Source of the DNA: an uncultured Balneolaceae bacterium
Lineage (GTDB): Bacteria > Bacteroidota > Rhodothermia > Balneolales > Balneolaceae
Direction of reading: 5' to 3'
Length of the DNA stretch: 40,967 nt
NCBI GenBank assembly: GCA_913057825.1
Contig: CAJXOW010000030.1
Coordinates: forward strand, 1 to 40,967
This document shows positions 1 through 7,435 of the stretch, one piece after another (the first letter of the stretch is position 1; every line of letters starts with the position of its first letter). The position numbers and the translations under genes are program-made. The notes beneath the pieces were generated by a model that worked only from the letters and a program-made list of their open reading frames with translations, ran no database searches and was not told the DNA's origin.

Positions 1-351
1 GGGGAGCCGATGTCCGCTATCGAAGCGTTATTCGGCGCATGGGATTCCATGGATTGGCCGAGCTATGACCCCGAGGTTTATCCGCTCGGCGATCAGATCG
101 GGCACCGGTTTGGAATGGAGGTCATATTGTTTGAAATGGTAAGCATCCGCCAGGGATACCGTCGGTCTCCTGAAATCGAGGGAGGCGGTAAGCTTCACCG
201 ATTTGGATTCGGCCTGCAATACGGCCCGGTCGCCCTGGATTATGTCCGGTTGGATAGAGAATTATCCGATTTTGATTTTGGATCCAACCATGAATTCTGG
301 CAGTTGTCCGTTCAGCTGTCCACCGAACGAGTCATGAACTGGTTTAAATAA
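1..351 (+). CDS. PorV/PorQ-like outer-membrane protein, C-terminal fragment (5' end outside window)
   Basis: The reading frame is open from base 1 and ends at a TAA at 349-351, so only the last ~116 codons of a longer gene are present. An internal ATG at 10 exists but is unlikely to be the true start. The translated segment aligns along its length with the C-terminal third of the next gene: both have an EALF..WD block, a PLG(D/E)QI block, EVI(L/V)F(E/D)M, a GGGK turn, FGFGL and a final FWQLS strand. Alternating hydrophobic and polar residues suggest outer-membrane beta-strands. By analogy with the neighbour it belongs to the PorV/PorQ-like barrels associated with T9SS in Bacteroidota and relatives. 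Whether it serves secretion itself or is only a structural relative cannot be told from this fragment. Confidence 0.7.
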   Translation, partial: GEPMSAIEALFGAWDSMDWPSYDPEVYPLGDQIGHRFGMEVILFEMVSIRQGYRRSPEIEGGGKLHRFGFGLQYGPVALDYVRLDRELSDFDFGSNHEFWQLSVQLSTERVMNWFK

Positions 352-368
352 AGATAATTTTAATCATT

Positions 369-1605
369 ATGCGATATAAAGTTGTAGCACTGATACTATT
401 TGTGGGTTTGGGTTGTCTGGGAATCAATCCTACCGTGCATGCGCAAACCGGCATTACAGCAGTTCCCTTTTTGGAATTCAACACGCACGCGCGAAGCATG
501 GGATTGGGGGGGGGCGACGGTGGCGCTGCGTTATCATAGAGCCGGGGCGCATGTGAATCCGGCGACGATCGGAAACCCGGGTCATCTCGAAATCTCCTCG
601 CAGTTTCAATCCCTCAATAGTAATGAGTTTCCCTATTATCGCTCGGGGATATATTGGTTGCCGTCATTTCAGGATGACAGAAATTTTTATATGCCGTCCA
701 TTAGTGTGACAAAAGATCGATGGGCGTTTTCGTACCAGTTAAGTTATTTTGATTTGGGGGAGGAGGTGCGTACGGATCCTAGTGGAAGGCGCATAGGTAC
801 TTTTTCGTCACACGAACAGGCGCATACCTTTACGGCGGCCTACCGTTGGAGCGATCACCTGTCGTTTGGAGCCGGAATTAATATTATTCGAAGCAAACTG
901 GTGCCCGGTGGACTTGTGATTGGTGGAAGTGAAACGCAGGTTGGTTCGTCCGTGGCGCTGGACCTGGGCGTCTACGGACAGTATCCCTATTGGTTTAATG
1001 ATAATATTAAATTGACTCCCAGTGCAGGATGGTCGCTGACGGACTTTGGAAGTAAGATAAAGTACTCGGAGCGAGCAAATGGAGATCCGCTGCCCATGAA
1101 AATGCGCGGGGGACTTGGATTGAAGCTGGAATTAACCGAATCGGTAGATGATATTGAGTTTCTGAAAGGCAAAACACCGTTTTCGGTGGCCTTTTATCAA
1201 AGCTTTGAGAAATTGATGGCGCGTACCGATCTCTCGGGCAATTCAATGGGACCGTTTGAGGCTTTATTTAGTTCTTGGGATACGTATCCCCGGGATACGG
1301 GTCCTCATATGGTATCGCATCCCCTGGGTGAGCAGATTGATCAACGGGGCGGGCTGGAAGTTATCGTGTTCGATATGCTGAGTTTTCGACATGGATATTA
1401 TAATGTCGCCGAAGCCAATGGAGGTGGAAAGAGAACCTATTTCGGCTTCGGCCTGCACTACAAAATGGTCAGCCTGGACTACCTGGACCAGGATATTGAT
1501 TCCGAGAGTTATCTCCAACCGTATGATGCCTTCTGGCAATTGTCACTAGCATTTTCGGTGGACCAGGTTCAGGGGTTGTTTGGCGGGGCAAATAATATAA
1601 ACTAA
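369..1605 (+). pseudogene. PorV/PorQ-like outer-membrane beta-barrel protein, frameshifted at a G9 tract
   Basis: An ATG at 369 opens a frame encoding a good signal peptide (hydrophobic core, then a VHAQ cleavage region). It continues through an ARSMGLGG motif, typical of the N-terminus of PorV/PorQ-type proteins, and then stops at TAG 537-539. A second frame, open from before 515 to the TAA at 1603-1605, carries the rest: ATVALRYHRAG..NPATIGNP, many amphipathic strands, and a C-terminus paralogous to the upstream fragment. The frames meet at nine consecutive G at 506-514. With eight G the protein would read MGLGGATVAL and be continuous at 411 residues. The gene is therefore off by +1 as read. 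This may be phase variation, a mutation or a homopolymer sequencing error. A start at 400 would lack a signal peptide and is unlikely. FkbM follows 17 bases downstream. Confidence 0.8.
506..514 (+). repeat. G9 homopolymer tract at the frameshift
   Basis: Nine consecutive G, bounded by TT on the left and C on the right, lie inside the codons for the conserved LGGA motif. Loss of one G (or gain of two) would restore a full-length reading frame. Tracts of this length are known slippage sites in phase-variable surface genes of other bacteria. Application to this gene is inference. Confidence 0.85.
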
Positions 1606-1622
1606 TCAGAAAAGATGATAAT

Positions 1623-2390
1623 ATGGGATCTATAAAGAAAACGATGCAAAAGCTGATTCCTGATGGCTTACTGCATTATTATAAAAAGGTTTCGGCTCAT
1701 CGTATATTAAAACGATTTGATGCTCAATCTCAACCGGAATTGAAAATATGCAGGGATATATTGAGTTCATTGAACGGCACCTTTGTGGATGTAGGGGCTA
1801 ATATCGGGTTATATACTTTTTATCTAGCAGAAAGAGCTTCCAATGTTATAAGTGTTGAGCCAATTCCGTGGACCTATGAGATACTGACCTATAATATCAA
1901 TAAATTTGGGCTGAAAAATGTGGAGGCTGTGAATGTTGGACTTTCAAATGCGGCCGGGAAAGCCAATTTTACTGTTCCAGAGACAAAGGAGGGGATACAA
2001 AATTACTATAGGGCACGTATTGCTCCGGATCATAAAGACGGTATAAAAGTGAAAGTGCTCACCCTGGATCATTTGATTCGAGAGAGAGAGAGAGAAGTAA
2101 AGGATATCGCACTAATTAAAATTGATGTAGAGGGACATTATCTGGAATGTGTCCAAGGTGCAATGGAAACGATTGAAAAGCACCGCCCGGCTTTATTGAT
2201 AGAGGTGGATGAGGATCCGGATAAAGAAGGGTCAAATGCGAAGCGATTATCTTCTAAATTAACAGAGAAAGGGTATCGGGATTTTGTGCTTCATGAAGGA
2301 TATCTTAAACCAAGAGAGAAGGGAGTTCAAGCAATTAATTATTTCTTTCTGACCGATAGGCACAAAGATATCCTACTTAATCATCATTGA
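1623..2390 (+). CDS. FkbM-family SAM-dependent methyltransferase
   Basis: The 255-residue protein has the FkbM class I methyltransferase pattern. SAM-binding motif I is VDVGANIG (residues 55-62), followed by the acidic ISVEP (about 76-80) and later IKIDVEG (about 165-171), the family's conserved acidic motif. Family members usually O-methylate sugars of polysaccharides, glycolipids or glycosylated natural products. No substrate can be assigned here. No signal peptide is seen, so it should act in the cytoplasm. The ATG at 1623 is used because the protein begins just after the preceding stop; a second ATG at 1647 is possible. A (GA)8 run at 2080-2095 encodes the RERERE stretch around residue 155, immediately before the acidic motif, so slippage there would remove it. 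The gene may be cotranscribed with the PorV-like gene. Confidence 0.88.
   Translation: MGSIKKTMQKLIPDGLLHYYKKVSAHRILKRFDAQSQPELKICRDILSSLNGTFVDVGANIGLYTFYLAERASNVISVEPIPWTYEILTYNINKFGLKNVEAVNVGLSNAAGKANFTVPETKEGIQNYYRARIAPDHKDGIKVKVLTLDHLIREREREVKDIALIKIDVEGHYLECVQGAMETIEKHRPALLIEVDEDPDKEGSNAKRLSSKLTEKGYRDFVLHEGYLKPREKGVQAINYFFLTDRHKDILLNHH
2080..2095 (+). repeat. (GA)8 dinucleotide tract inside the FkbM gene
   Basis: Eight tandem GA units encode alternating Arg and Glu. A change of one unit shifts the frame about 100 codons before the natural stop, removing the conserved KIDVEG region. It lies about 1.6 kb from the G9 tract in the neighbouring gene. Confidence 0.8.
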
Positions 2391-2570
2391 TCGGGAAGTA
2401 GCGGTTATTCAATTATTAATTGAGTAAGTAAGTAGAATATTTCGGATATAAATGATTCAGGTAGTAGCCTTCTATAACTTGCATAGATATCCCACCTCTC
2501 CTGCTGTAAATACTAAAAATTATCCCAATAAATGAGGTCGTTATATCCGAATAAATCTGTAAATTTTCTA

Positions 2571-2753
2571 CTAAGCAGAATCCGTTATTTGAATGTTTTT
2601 CACGTCTTCCAGTTTGAAGAGATGCGTATTGGCTTTGTCGCCCATGATGTGGCGATAAAAGACCACAGTCGAATCAATAACACGGAAGTCTTCGGCGTTA
2701 ACGGTTTGTTGCTCGTCGTCGGAGAGCGTTACCTGGTATGTGTGAGTAGCCAT
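2571..2753 (-). CDS. small conserved-looking hypothetical protein (60 aa)
   Basis: A compact 60-residue frame on the minus strand starts MATHTYQVTLSDDEQQTVNA and continues with FRVIDSTVVFYRH and FKLEDVKNIQI. The pattern of short beta-strands (TYQVTLSD; TVVFY; HLFKL; VKNIQI) resembles small single-domain proteins annotated as hypothetical in many bacteria. I do not recognise a named family. There is no signal peptide, membrane segment or metal-binding motif, and no convincing Shine-Dalgarno before the ATG at 2753. It stands alone, opposite to FkbM and the sirtuin. Coding status rests on the protein-like composition only. Confidence 0.5.
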   Translation of the reverse strand: MATHTYQVTLSDDEQQTVNAEDFRVIDSTVVFYRHIMGDKANTHLFKLEDVKNIQITDSA

Positions 2754-3119
2754 GGCGGATAGGATTTAATTCGAGTTGATTCCATATGACCTTCATTTTT
2801 TAAAACAATGGGCGGATTTTCTGTGTTCCTGAAAAATTGTGAGATATAGCCTCAGGCAACAGGATGAATTGAGCGATTTTTGATAGACCTGTCTTGTCCG
2901 TGGAATGGGTAGCGATCAAGTTGGAAAAAGTTGTCCTCAAAGCCCATAACGACGACCATTGGAAGAGAAGGGGCGAAGTATAATAACCAAGATTACAAGA
3001 TTGAAAGTAGAATAATTCGAAACCTTCCTGAAGATGAAGAATTACCGGTTGGTTTTTATGATACATCCTGTAAGTTTGAACGAGGGATGAAAAATAATAC
3101 GGATGAATTTAGCTAAACC
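2754..3119. other. 366-bp intergenic stretch, no well-supported gene
   Basis: No RNA gene, repeat or strong terminator is visible. A plus-strand frame at 2931-3116 with a TTG start (61 codons, charged, ending 3 bases before the sirtuin ATG) is open. It has no recognisable domain and could be the remnant of a decayed gene or chance. Confidence 0.4.
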
Positions 3120-3899
3120 ATGATTAACTTTTTCGGGAACAAATCGGAGCCGGAACGCAATAATTACGAGAAGGCGGCCGAATGGATTGCCGGGTCGTCG
3201 GATGTCGTCGCTTTTACGGGAGCGGGGATCTCGGTGGAGAGCGGGATTCCGCCGTTTCGGGGCCCCGACGGACTGTGGAGCAAGTACGATCCGTCGGTGC
3301 TGGAGCTCTCCTCGTTTTACAACAAACCGCAAAAGACCTGGAAGATCCTCAAGGAGATCTTTTACGAGCATTTTGAGACGGTCGAGCCGAACCGGGCGCA
3401 TGAGGTGATCGGCAAGCTCGAGCAGGAGGGGTATATCCGTTCGGTGGTGACCCAGAATATCGACAACCTTCACCAGGAGGGTGGCAGCCAGAACGTCTGG
3501 GAGTTTCACGGGACTTACCGCCGGTTTGAGTGTCAGTCGTGCGACAAAACCTTTCCCTTCGAAGAAGTCAACATCGAGGTGGCAGTCCCCGAGTGCACCG
3601 AATGCGGCGGACTCTTGAAACCCGATATTATCTTCTTCGGTGAGGGGATCCCCGAACCCGCCGGATCCAAATCGTTCGAGGAAGCCGAAAGCTGCGAAAT
3701 AATGCTCATCGTAGGGACCACCGGCGAAGTCATGCCGGCCAGCATGATCCCCAATCGAGCCAAGGAAGCCGGAGCCAGGATTATCGAAGTGAATAAAAAA
3801 ACCTCCGCGTATACCAATACAGTGACCGACATCTACCTGGAGGGGAAGGCCACCGAGGTGATGGAGCGGCTTTACGGGCAACTACCAATTTATGATTAA
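3120..3899 (+). CDS. cobB: Sir2-family NAD-dependent protein deacylase (sirtuin)
   Basis: This 259-residue protein is a complete bacterial sirtuin, which removes acyl groups from lysine using NAD+. Visible motifs are GAGISVESGIPPFRG (residues 34-48, NAD binding), TQNIDNLH (111-118), the catalytic His in FHG (His130), and a zinc site of four cysteines, CQSC (138, 141) and CTEC (159, 162). The C-terminal nucleotide contact reads GTTGEVMPA instead of the commoner GTS. The conserved core is intact, so activity is expected. Class and substrate preference are not predicted. The last four codons (PIYD) and the stop lie inside an AT-rich repeat, and the preceding 19 bases are duplicated at 6286-6304, beyond the next gene. 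No operon partner is apparent. Confidence 0.93.
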   Translation: MINFFGNKSEPERNNYEKAAEWIAGSSDVVAFTGAGISVESGIPPFRGPDGLWSKYDPSVLELSSFYNKPQKTWKILKEIFYEHFETVEPNRAHEVIGKLEQEGYIRSVVTQNIDNLHQEGGSQNVWEFHGTYRRFECQSCDKTFPFEEVNIEVAVPECTECGGLLKPDIIFFGEGIPEPAGSKSFEEAESCEIMLIVGTTGEVMPASMIPNRAKEAGARIIEVNKKTSAYTNTVTDIYLEGKATEVMERLYGQLPIYD

Positions 3900-3924
3900 T
3901 AATTAATGATTTATGATTACTGAC
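3866..3924. repeat. direct repeat copy A (sirtuin 3' end plus AT-rich element)
   Basis: Nineteen bases, from GCGGCTTTACGGG to CAACTA (3866-3884), recur exactly at 6286-6304. In both places they run into an AT-rich ATTTATGATTAATAATT-type sequence ending GATTACTGAC (3915-3924 here). The two copies flank the LamG/T9SS gene. Confidence 0.8.
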
Positions 3925-4116
3925 TGAAGTAGATTTGCTATTGGCTACGTCTTCTACATAATGACTAAATGCCTGCCTCACTGATCAACCTTCAATTTTA
4001 AGCTGCCTCTCTTGTTTGTAATGAAATAAGAATGAAGGATAGAGCATATATTGGTCAGGGTTAATATTTTTTCATCAAAGGATTGATTGATATTTAATAT
4101 AATCTCGGGGGGAAAG

Positions 4117-6267
4117 ATGATAAGGCCTGTTTTTCGTTTTTTTATTTTTCTTCTATTCGTGGGGATATTTACAGCAAAGGTCAAGGGACAAGATAACTTT
4201 GGAGGTCCGTATGAACCGGATTCCACTACGGTATTATTAATGCATTTCGACGGAGACGTGACCAACGAGACGAATAGGACCGGGGATGCCCGTATTTTTG
4301 GAGATGTGTCCTATATAAGTACAAAAAGTGCCGGGGATTTTGATCAACAGTTACGATTGAATAATGACGCTGCTCAAAAAAAGAGTCATTTACAGGTACC
4401 CGATACCGCCGCGTTGGATCTTACCGGCAATTGGACGATGGAGCTCTGGGTTAATGTTTTCACTTTTGGCACGGATTCGGACGACTGGCGCTGGCAGCCA
4501 CGCCTTTATTTTAAACCCGGCGACGGTGGGCCCGATGGCGATGTTCCATATTACTATTCAAATTATTTCTTTAATATTTTCGGTTCCAATCGGGATTTTG
4601 CAACGGGGTATTGGAATCCAGAGGCTGAAAATTGGGTGGAAATACGTTCTCCGCAGAATGTAATGAAAGTCGGAGAGTGGTTCCATCTCACTTTTATACG
4701 TGATACGTCGAGACAGATGATCATGCAGATGATTCATCAAAATGCTAACAATAGAGCACAATTGACGAGCAATCCGGATAACCTGGAACTTGTTCACTTT
4801 GAGATTCTTGACTATGGGAGTGATGGATTAACGGGACAACCCCGGACAAGCGATCAGCCTTTGTTTATCGGGACGTCGCCCCAACTTGATACTACATTCG
4901 CCAATCTGGATGGTTTTATTGATGAAGTACGAATTAGTAATACAGTGAGGAGATTTAATATCCCACCCATTATATCCAATGTTACTAATTTGGACAACCA
5001 GCAGAGTGATATTTCCTACGAGATCAGTGCTTCGGTCGAAACGATGAGTTATCTCAATTTGGGACAGGTGCGGCTTCACTATCAAGTGGATGACCGATCC
5101 TGGAATGCTGTTGACATGAGCAATAAGACAGGTGCTGCATATCGTGCTACTATACCATCACAAGAAGTTGGGTCAACTATAAAATATTGGATTTCAGCTG
5201 AAACGAAGGGTGGTTTGCGTGCTACGAAGCCTGCATCAGCTCAATCAAGTAATACTTATTACCGGTTTGGGATATGGCGTGACAGCACCCAGGTTCTGGA
5301 ATTGTCATTTGATGAGTCTACAGACGGAGAGGATCCCGACGATCAATCACAATATGACGCGGCGGTATCGTATGAAGGATTAACGGAGCCCAAATATGGT
5401 GCCGGAGATGAAGAAGAGGGGGACCAGGCCCTTCATTTCAGTTCGGAAGACTCCACCTATTTGGGAGTATCCCCGACCTTTCAATCCTCCGATAATTTCC
5501 TGGTAGATCTAAAGTTTAAAGCCCAGGATTCAGTTCCCAGAGCAGGTACCAGGTTGATTTACAAAGGGCTTCCCGGAGTCTTTTATTATTCGAATTATCA
5601 AGTATTTATTGATGAAGGGGGGTTAATTCGTCCTTCTGCATATCTGCCAAATAATGAAACATATCTGGGACCCATTTTGGGGCCATTTTTAATCCTGGAC
5701 AGCCCGGAGTCGCGTATTGAAGCCGGAAAATGGTATCACTTAATTTTCGGGTTGGATTCGGGAGTAGCTTTTGCCCGATTAAAAAATTTGGAGGGTGACA
5801 TTATTAATGAGAGGGGAGGTCCTGTAGATCATAGTCCGGTAACGACGGATGATTCCCTATTTATTGGCGGTTTGGGCAGTGAAGTAAGTGCTCCCCACTT
5901 TAACGGCCTGATGGATGATATTCGCGTGTTCAACTACGCGCCGAACCGGTACTTGCCTGACTCACTTCGGGATACAGGTCTGAAGCCGGCGTCGTCTACC
6001 CCGAAAAGAGTAGAATTAAAACAGAATTATCCGAATCCTTTTAATCCTTCCACGTCGATAACCTATAAACTTCCCCGGCCTTCGAATGTAAAATTGAGTG
6101 TATACACTGTTACGGGCAAAAAGGTGATAACCTTGGTTGATGAATTCCGACAAACGGGCTCGTACACGGTATCTTTTAATGGTTCTGAACTGGCTAGCGG
6201 GGTATATATTTACCGCTTGCGGACAAGGGATTTCACTAAAACCAGAAAGATGTTGATGATTAAATAG
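4117..6267 (+). CDS. secreted protein with two LamG-like domains and a T9SS type-A sorting domain
   Basis: The start is placed at the ATG at 4117. It follows a purine-rich GGGGGGAAAG ribosome-binding region and opens directly on a signal peptide (MIRPVFRFFIFLLFVGIF, cleaved near VKGQ). An upstream TTG at 4087 would bury the signal. The 716-residue product has a first concanavalin A/LamG-like domain (about 15-275; landmarks VLLMHFDG, WTMELWV, GFIDEVRISN) and a linker or Ig-like region (about 280-380). A second LamG-like domain follows (about 385-620; QVLELSFDES, KWYHLIFGLD, GLMDDIRVFNYAP), then an 85-residue C-terminal sorting domain (NYPNPFNPST..., SGVYIYRL, MLMIK). Such proteins are exported by T9SS and anchored or released at the cell surface, and LamG folds often bind glycans. 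The gene is flanked by 59- and 73-bp direct repeats, suggesting it was inserted between the sirtuin and its original downstream sequence. Confidence 0.88.
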   Translation: MIRPVFRFFIFLLFVGIFTAKVKGQDNFGGPYEPDSTTVLLMHFDGDVTNETNRTGDARIFGDVSYISTKSAGDFDQQLRLNNDAAQKKSHLQVPDTAALDLTGNWTMELWVNVFTFGTDSDDWRWQPRLYFKPGDGGPDGDVPYYYSNYFFNIFGSNRDFATGYWNPEAENWVEIRSPQNVMKVGEWFHLTFIRDTSRQMIMQMIHQNANNRAQLTSNPDNLELVHFEILDYGSDGLTGQPRTSDQPLFIGTSPQLDTTFANLDGFIDEVRISNTVRRFNIPPIISNVTNLDNQQSDISYEISASVETMSYLNLGQVRLHYQVDDRSWNAVDMSNKTGAAYRATIPSQEVGSTIKYWISAETKGGLRATKPASAQSSNTYYRFGIWRDSTQVLELSFDESTDGEDPDDQSQYDAAVSYEGLTEPKYGAGDEEEGDQALHFSSEDSTYLGVSPTFQSSDNFLVDLKFKAQDSVPRAGTRLIYKGLPGVFYYSNYQVFIDEGGLIRPSAYLPNNETYLGPILGPFLILDSPESRIEAGKWYHLIFGLDSGVAFARLKNLEGDIINERGGPVDHSPVTTDDSLFIGGLGSEVSAPHFNGLMDDIRVFNYAPNRYLPDSLRDTGLKPASSTPKRVELKQNYPNPFNPSTSITYKLPRPSNVKLSVYTVTGKKVITLVDEFRQTGSYTVSFNGSELASGVYIYRLRTRDFTKTRKMLMIK

Positions 6268-6285
6268 GGTCGGATGATTTCGTGG

Positions 6286-6358
6286 GCGGCTTTACGGGCA
6301 ACTATCGATTTATAATTAATAATTTATAATTAATAATTTATGATTAGTGATTACTGAC
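6286..6358. repeat. direct repeat copy B of the sirtuin 3' end
   Basis: This is the second copy of the 3866-3924 repeat: 19 exact bases followed by a longer AT-rich array (two extra ATAATTTATAATTA-like units) and the same GATTACTGAC end. Only the tail of the sirtuin coding sequence is present, so it is a duplication scar rather than a gene. Confidence 0.8.
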
Positions 6359-6513
6359 GTACAATGCATTTAGTTTGGGTTAGTGCCGGCACCGGTTTTA
6401 ATAAGAAGAGACGGTAAAACCGATTAATTTATAATTACTTTATGAGCTTTGAAGCATACCTGCCTGCAACAAACGTCAGCTAATTATTAATTATAAATCA
6501 TAAATCATCAATC
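6306..6513. repeat. AT-rich inverted-repeat element between the LamG and SDR genes
   Basis: The left arm (6306-6356) reads ATTTATAATTAATAATTTATG-like, and the right arm (6481-6513) is an imperfect reverse complement (TTATAAATCATAAATCATCA). The right arm overlaps the stop codon of the SDR gene (6512-6514). About 120 bp separate the arms and hold no gene. Similar arrangements occur at 25398-25590 and 31322-31495. Confidence 0.6.
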
Positions 6514-7126
6514 AAGAACCGTCAGGTTCGTACCCTTCAACGTAGATCGTAGTCCCTGATGTGTCACTTTCGAGAGCCTTTAAGTACGCTTGGGCGGTTT
6601 TCGAAGCGGTGGGCCAGGGGTCGGGGTCGCGTCCCATTTTCCGGGCGGTTTCCTTGATTAACGGGGGAGAGACCACGCATACGCGGTTTTCGTCTTCAAG
6701 GTCAAGCGCGGCTGCTTTGACGAAGCTTTCGAGTCCGGCGTTGACCATCGATACGGCCGAGGTGCCGGGCCACGGGCTGTGTGACAGCATGCCGCTGGTG
6801 AGGATATAGGTAGTGGGATCCTCGAGGATCTCGAGTCCGCGGCGGACGACGTTCACCTGTCCCATGAGTTTGCTGTTCAACCCGATCTCGAATTGTTTGT
6901 CGCTCAGCTGCGGCAGCGGACCAAAACTGGCGTTGCCGGCGGCACAAATGACCGCATCAACTGAGTTGATTTGCCGGTAATACTGTTCGATCGAATCGGG
7001 GCTGTCGATGTTAATAGGCGGATTGGTATTCCGGCTCGATTTGATCACTTGATGTCCTTCATCTCTCAATAGTTTGCTAACCGCTCTCCCGATGGTGCCG
7101 GTGGCACCGATGACTGCTATGTTCAT
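6512..7126 (-). CDS. short-chain dehydrogenase/reductase (SDR)-like protein
   Basis: The 204-residue protein is a Rossmann-fold SDR. The N-terminal GATGTIG (residues 7-13) binds the dinucleotide, AVICAAGNASFGPL is the NNAG-equivalent region, and TSG (110-112) supplies the active-site Ser. The usual YxxxK pair is missing: its expected place reads SAVSMVNAGLESFVKAAALDL (123 onward), with neither Tyr nor Lys in register. The protein is shorter than classical SDRs (about 250) and lacks most of the C-terminal substrate region. A subgroup of compact SDR-like proteins has this altered motif, so the gene is probably intact but of uncertain chemistry. It may be a redox enzyme with a different proton donor or a nucleotide-sensing protein. 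It is convergent with the LamG gene. Confidence 0.8.
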   Translation of the reverse strand: MNIAVIGATGTIGRAVSKLLRDEGHQVIKSSRNTNPPINIDSPDSIEQYYRQINSVDAVICAAGNASFGPLPQLSDKQFEIGLNSKLMGQVNVVRRGLEILEDPTTYILTSGMLSHSPWPGTSAVSMVNAGLESFVKAAALDLEDENRVCVVSPPLIKETARKMGRDPDPWPTASKTAQAYLKALESDTSGTTIYVEGYEPDGS

Positions 7127-7435
7127 AATGAATAACGTTTGTTAAAGTTTATAGATGGATGTTTTGCTTAAAGATAAGCGTTCTGTTTAAATAGGAAAAC
7201 TTTAACCATCGAAAATCAGGAGCTTATCAATAGAAGATTCCGCCAATCGCTGAATTTACAGGTCCACATTACGGCAAAATTGAGAAGAGCATCCAAGATG
7301 AATGTTTTGTTACATTTATTTTTTTTTTATACTTATAAATCAAGAGGATTTACAAGTATACTTGTTCAGAGATGCAACACTTATAGGAGCAAAGGAGCCT
7401 TTTCGAAAATCACTTTCCCAAAAAGAAGGGGTCAT
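7127..7435. other. 309-bp divergent intergenic region
   Basis: This lies between the divergent SDR (-) and BNR-repeat (+) genes and should hold both promoters. It contains a run of ten T at about 7318-7328 in an AT-rich segment. No RNA gene or clear operator is recognised. The frame leading into the BNR gene is open from 7280 but has no signal-peptide-like start before 7436. Confidence 0.4.

Noticed and set aside
2931..3116. 61-codon plus-strand frame (TTG start) ending just before the sirtuin
   Set aside because: No family resemblance, no ribosome-binding site and a non-ATG start; kept only as a remark in the intergenic entry.
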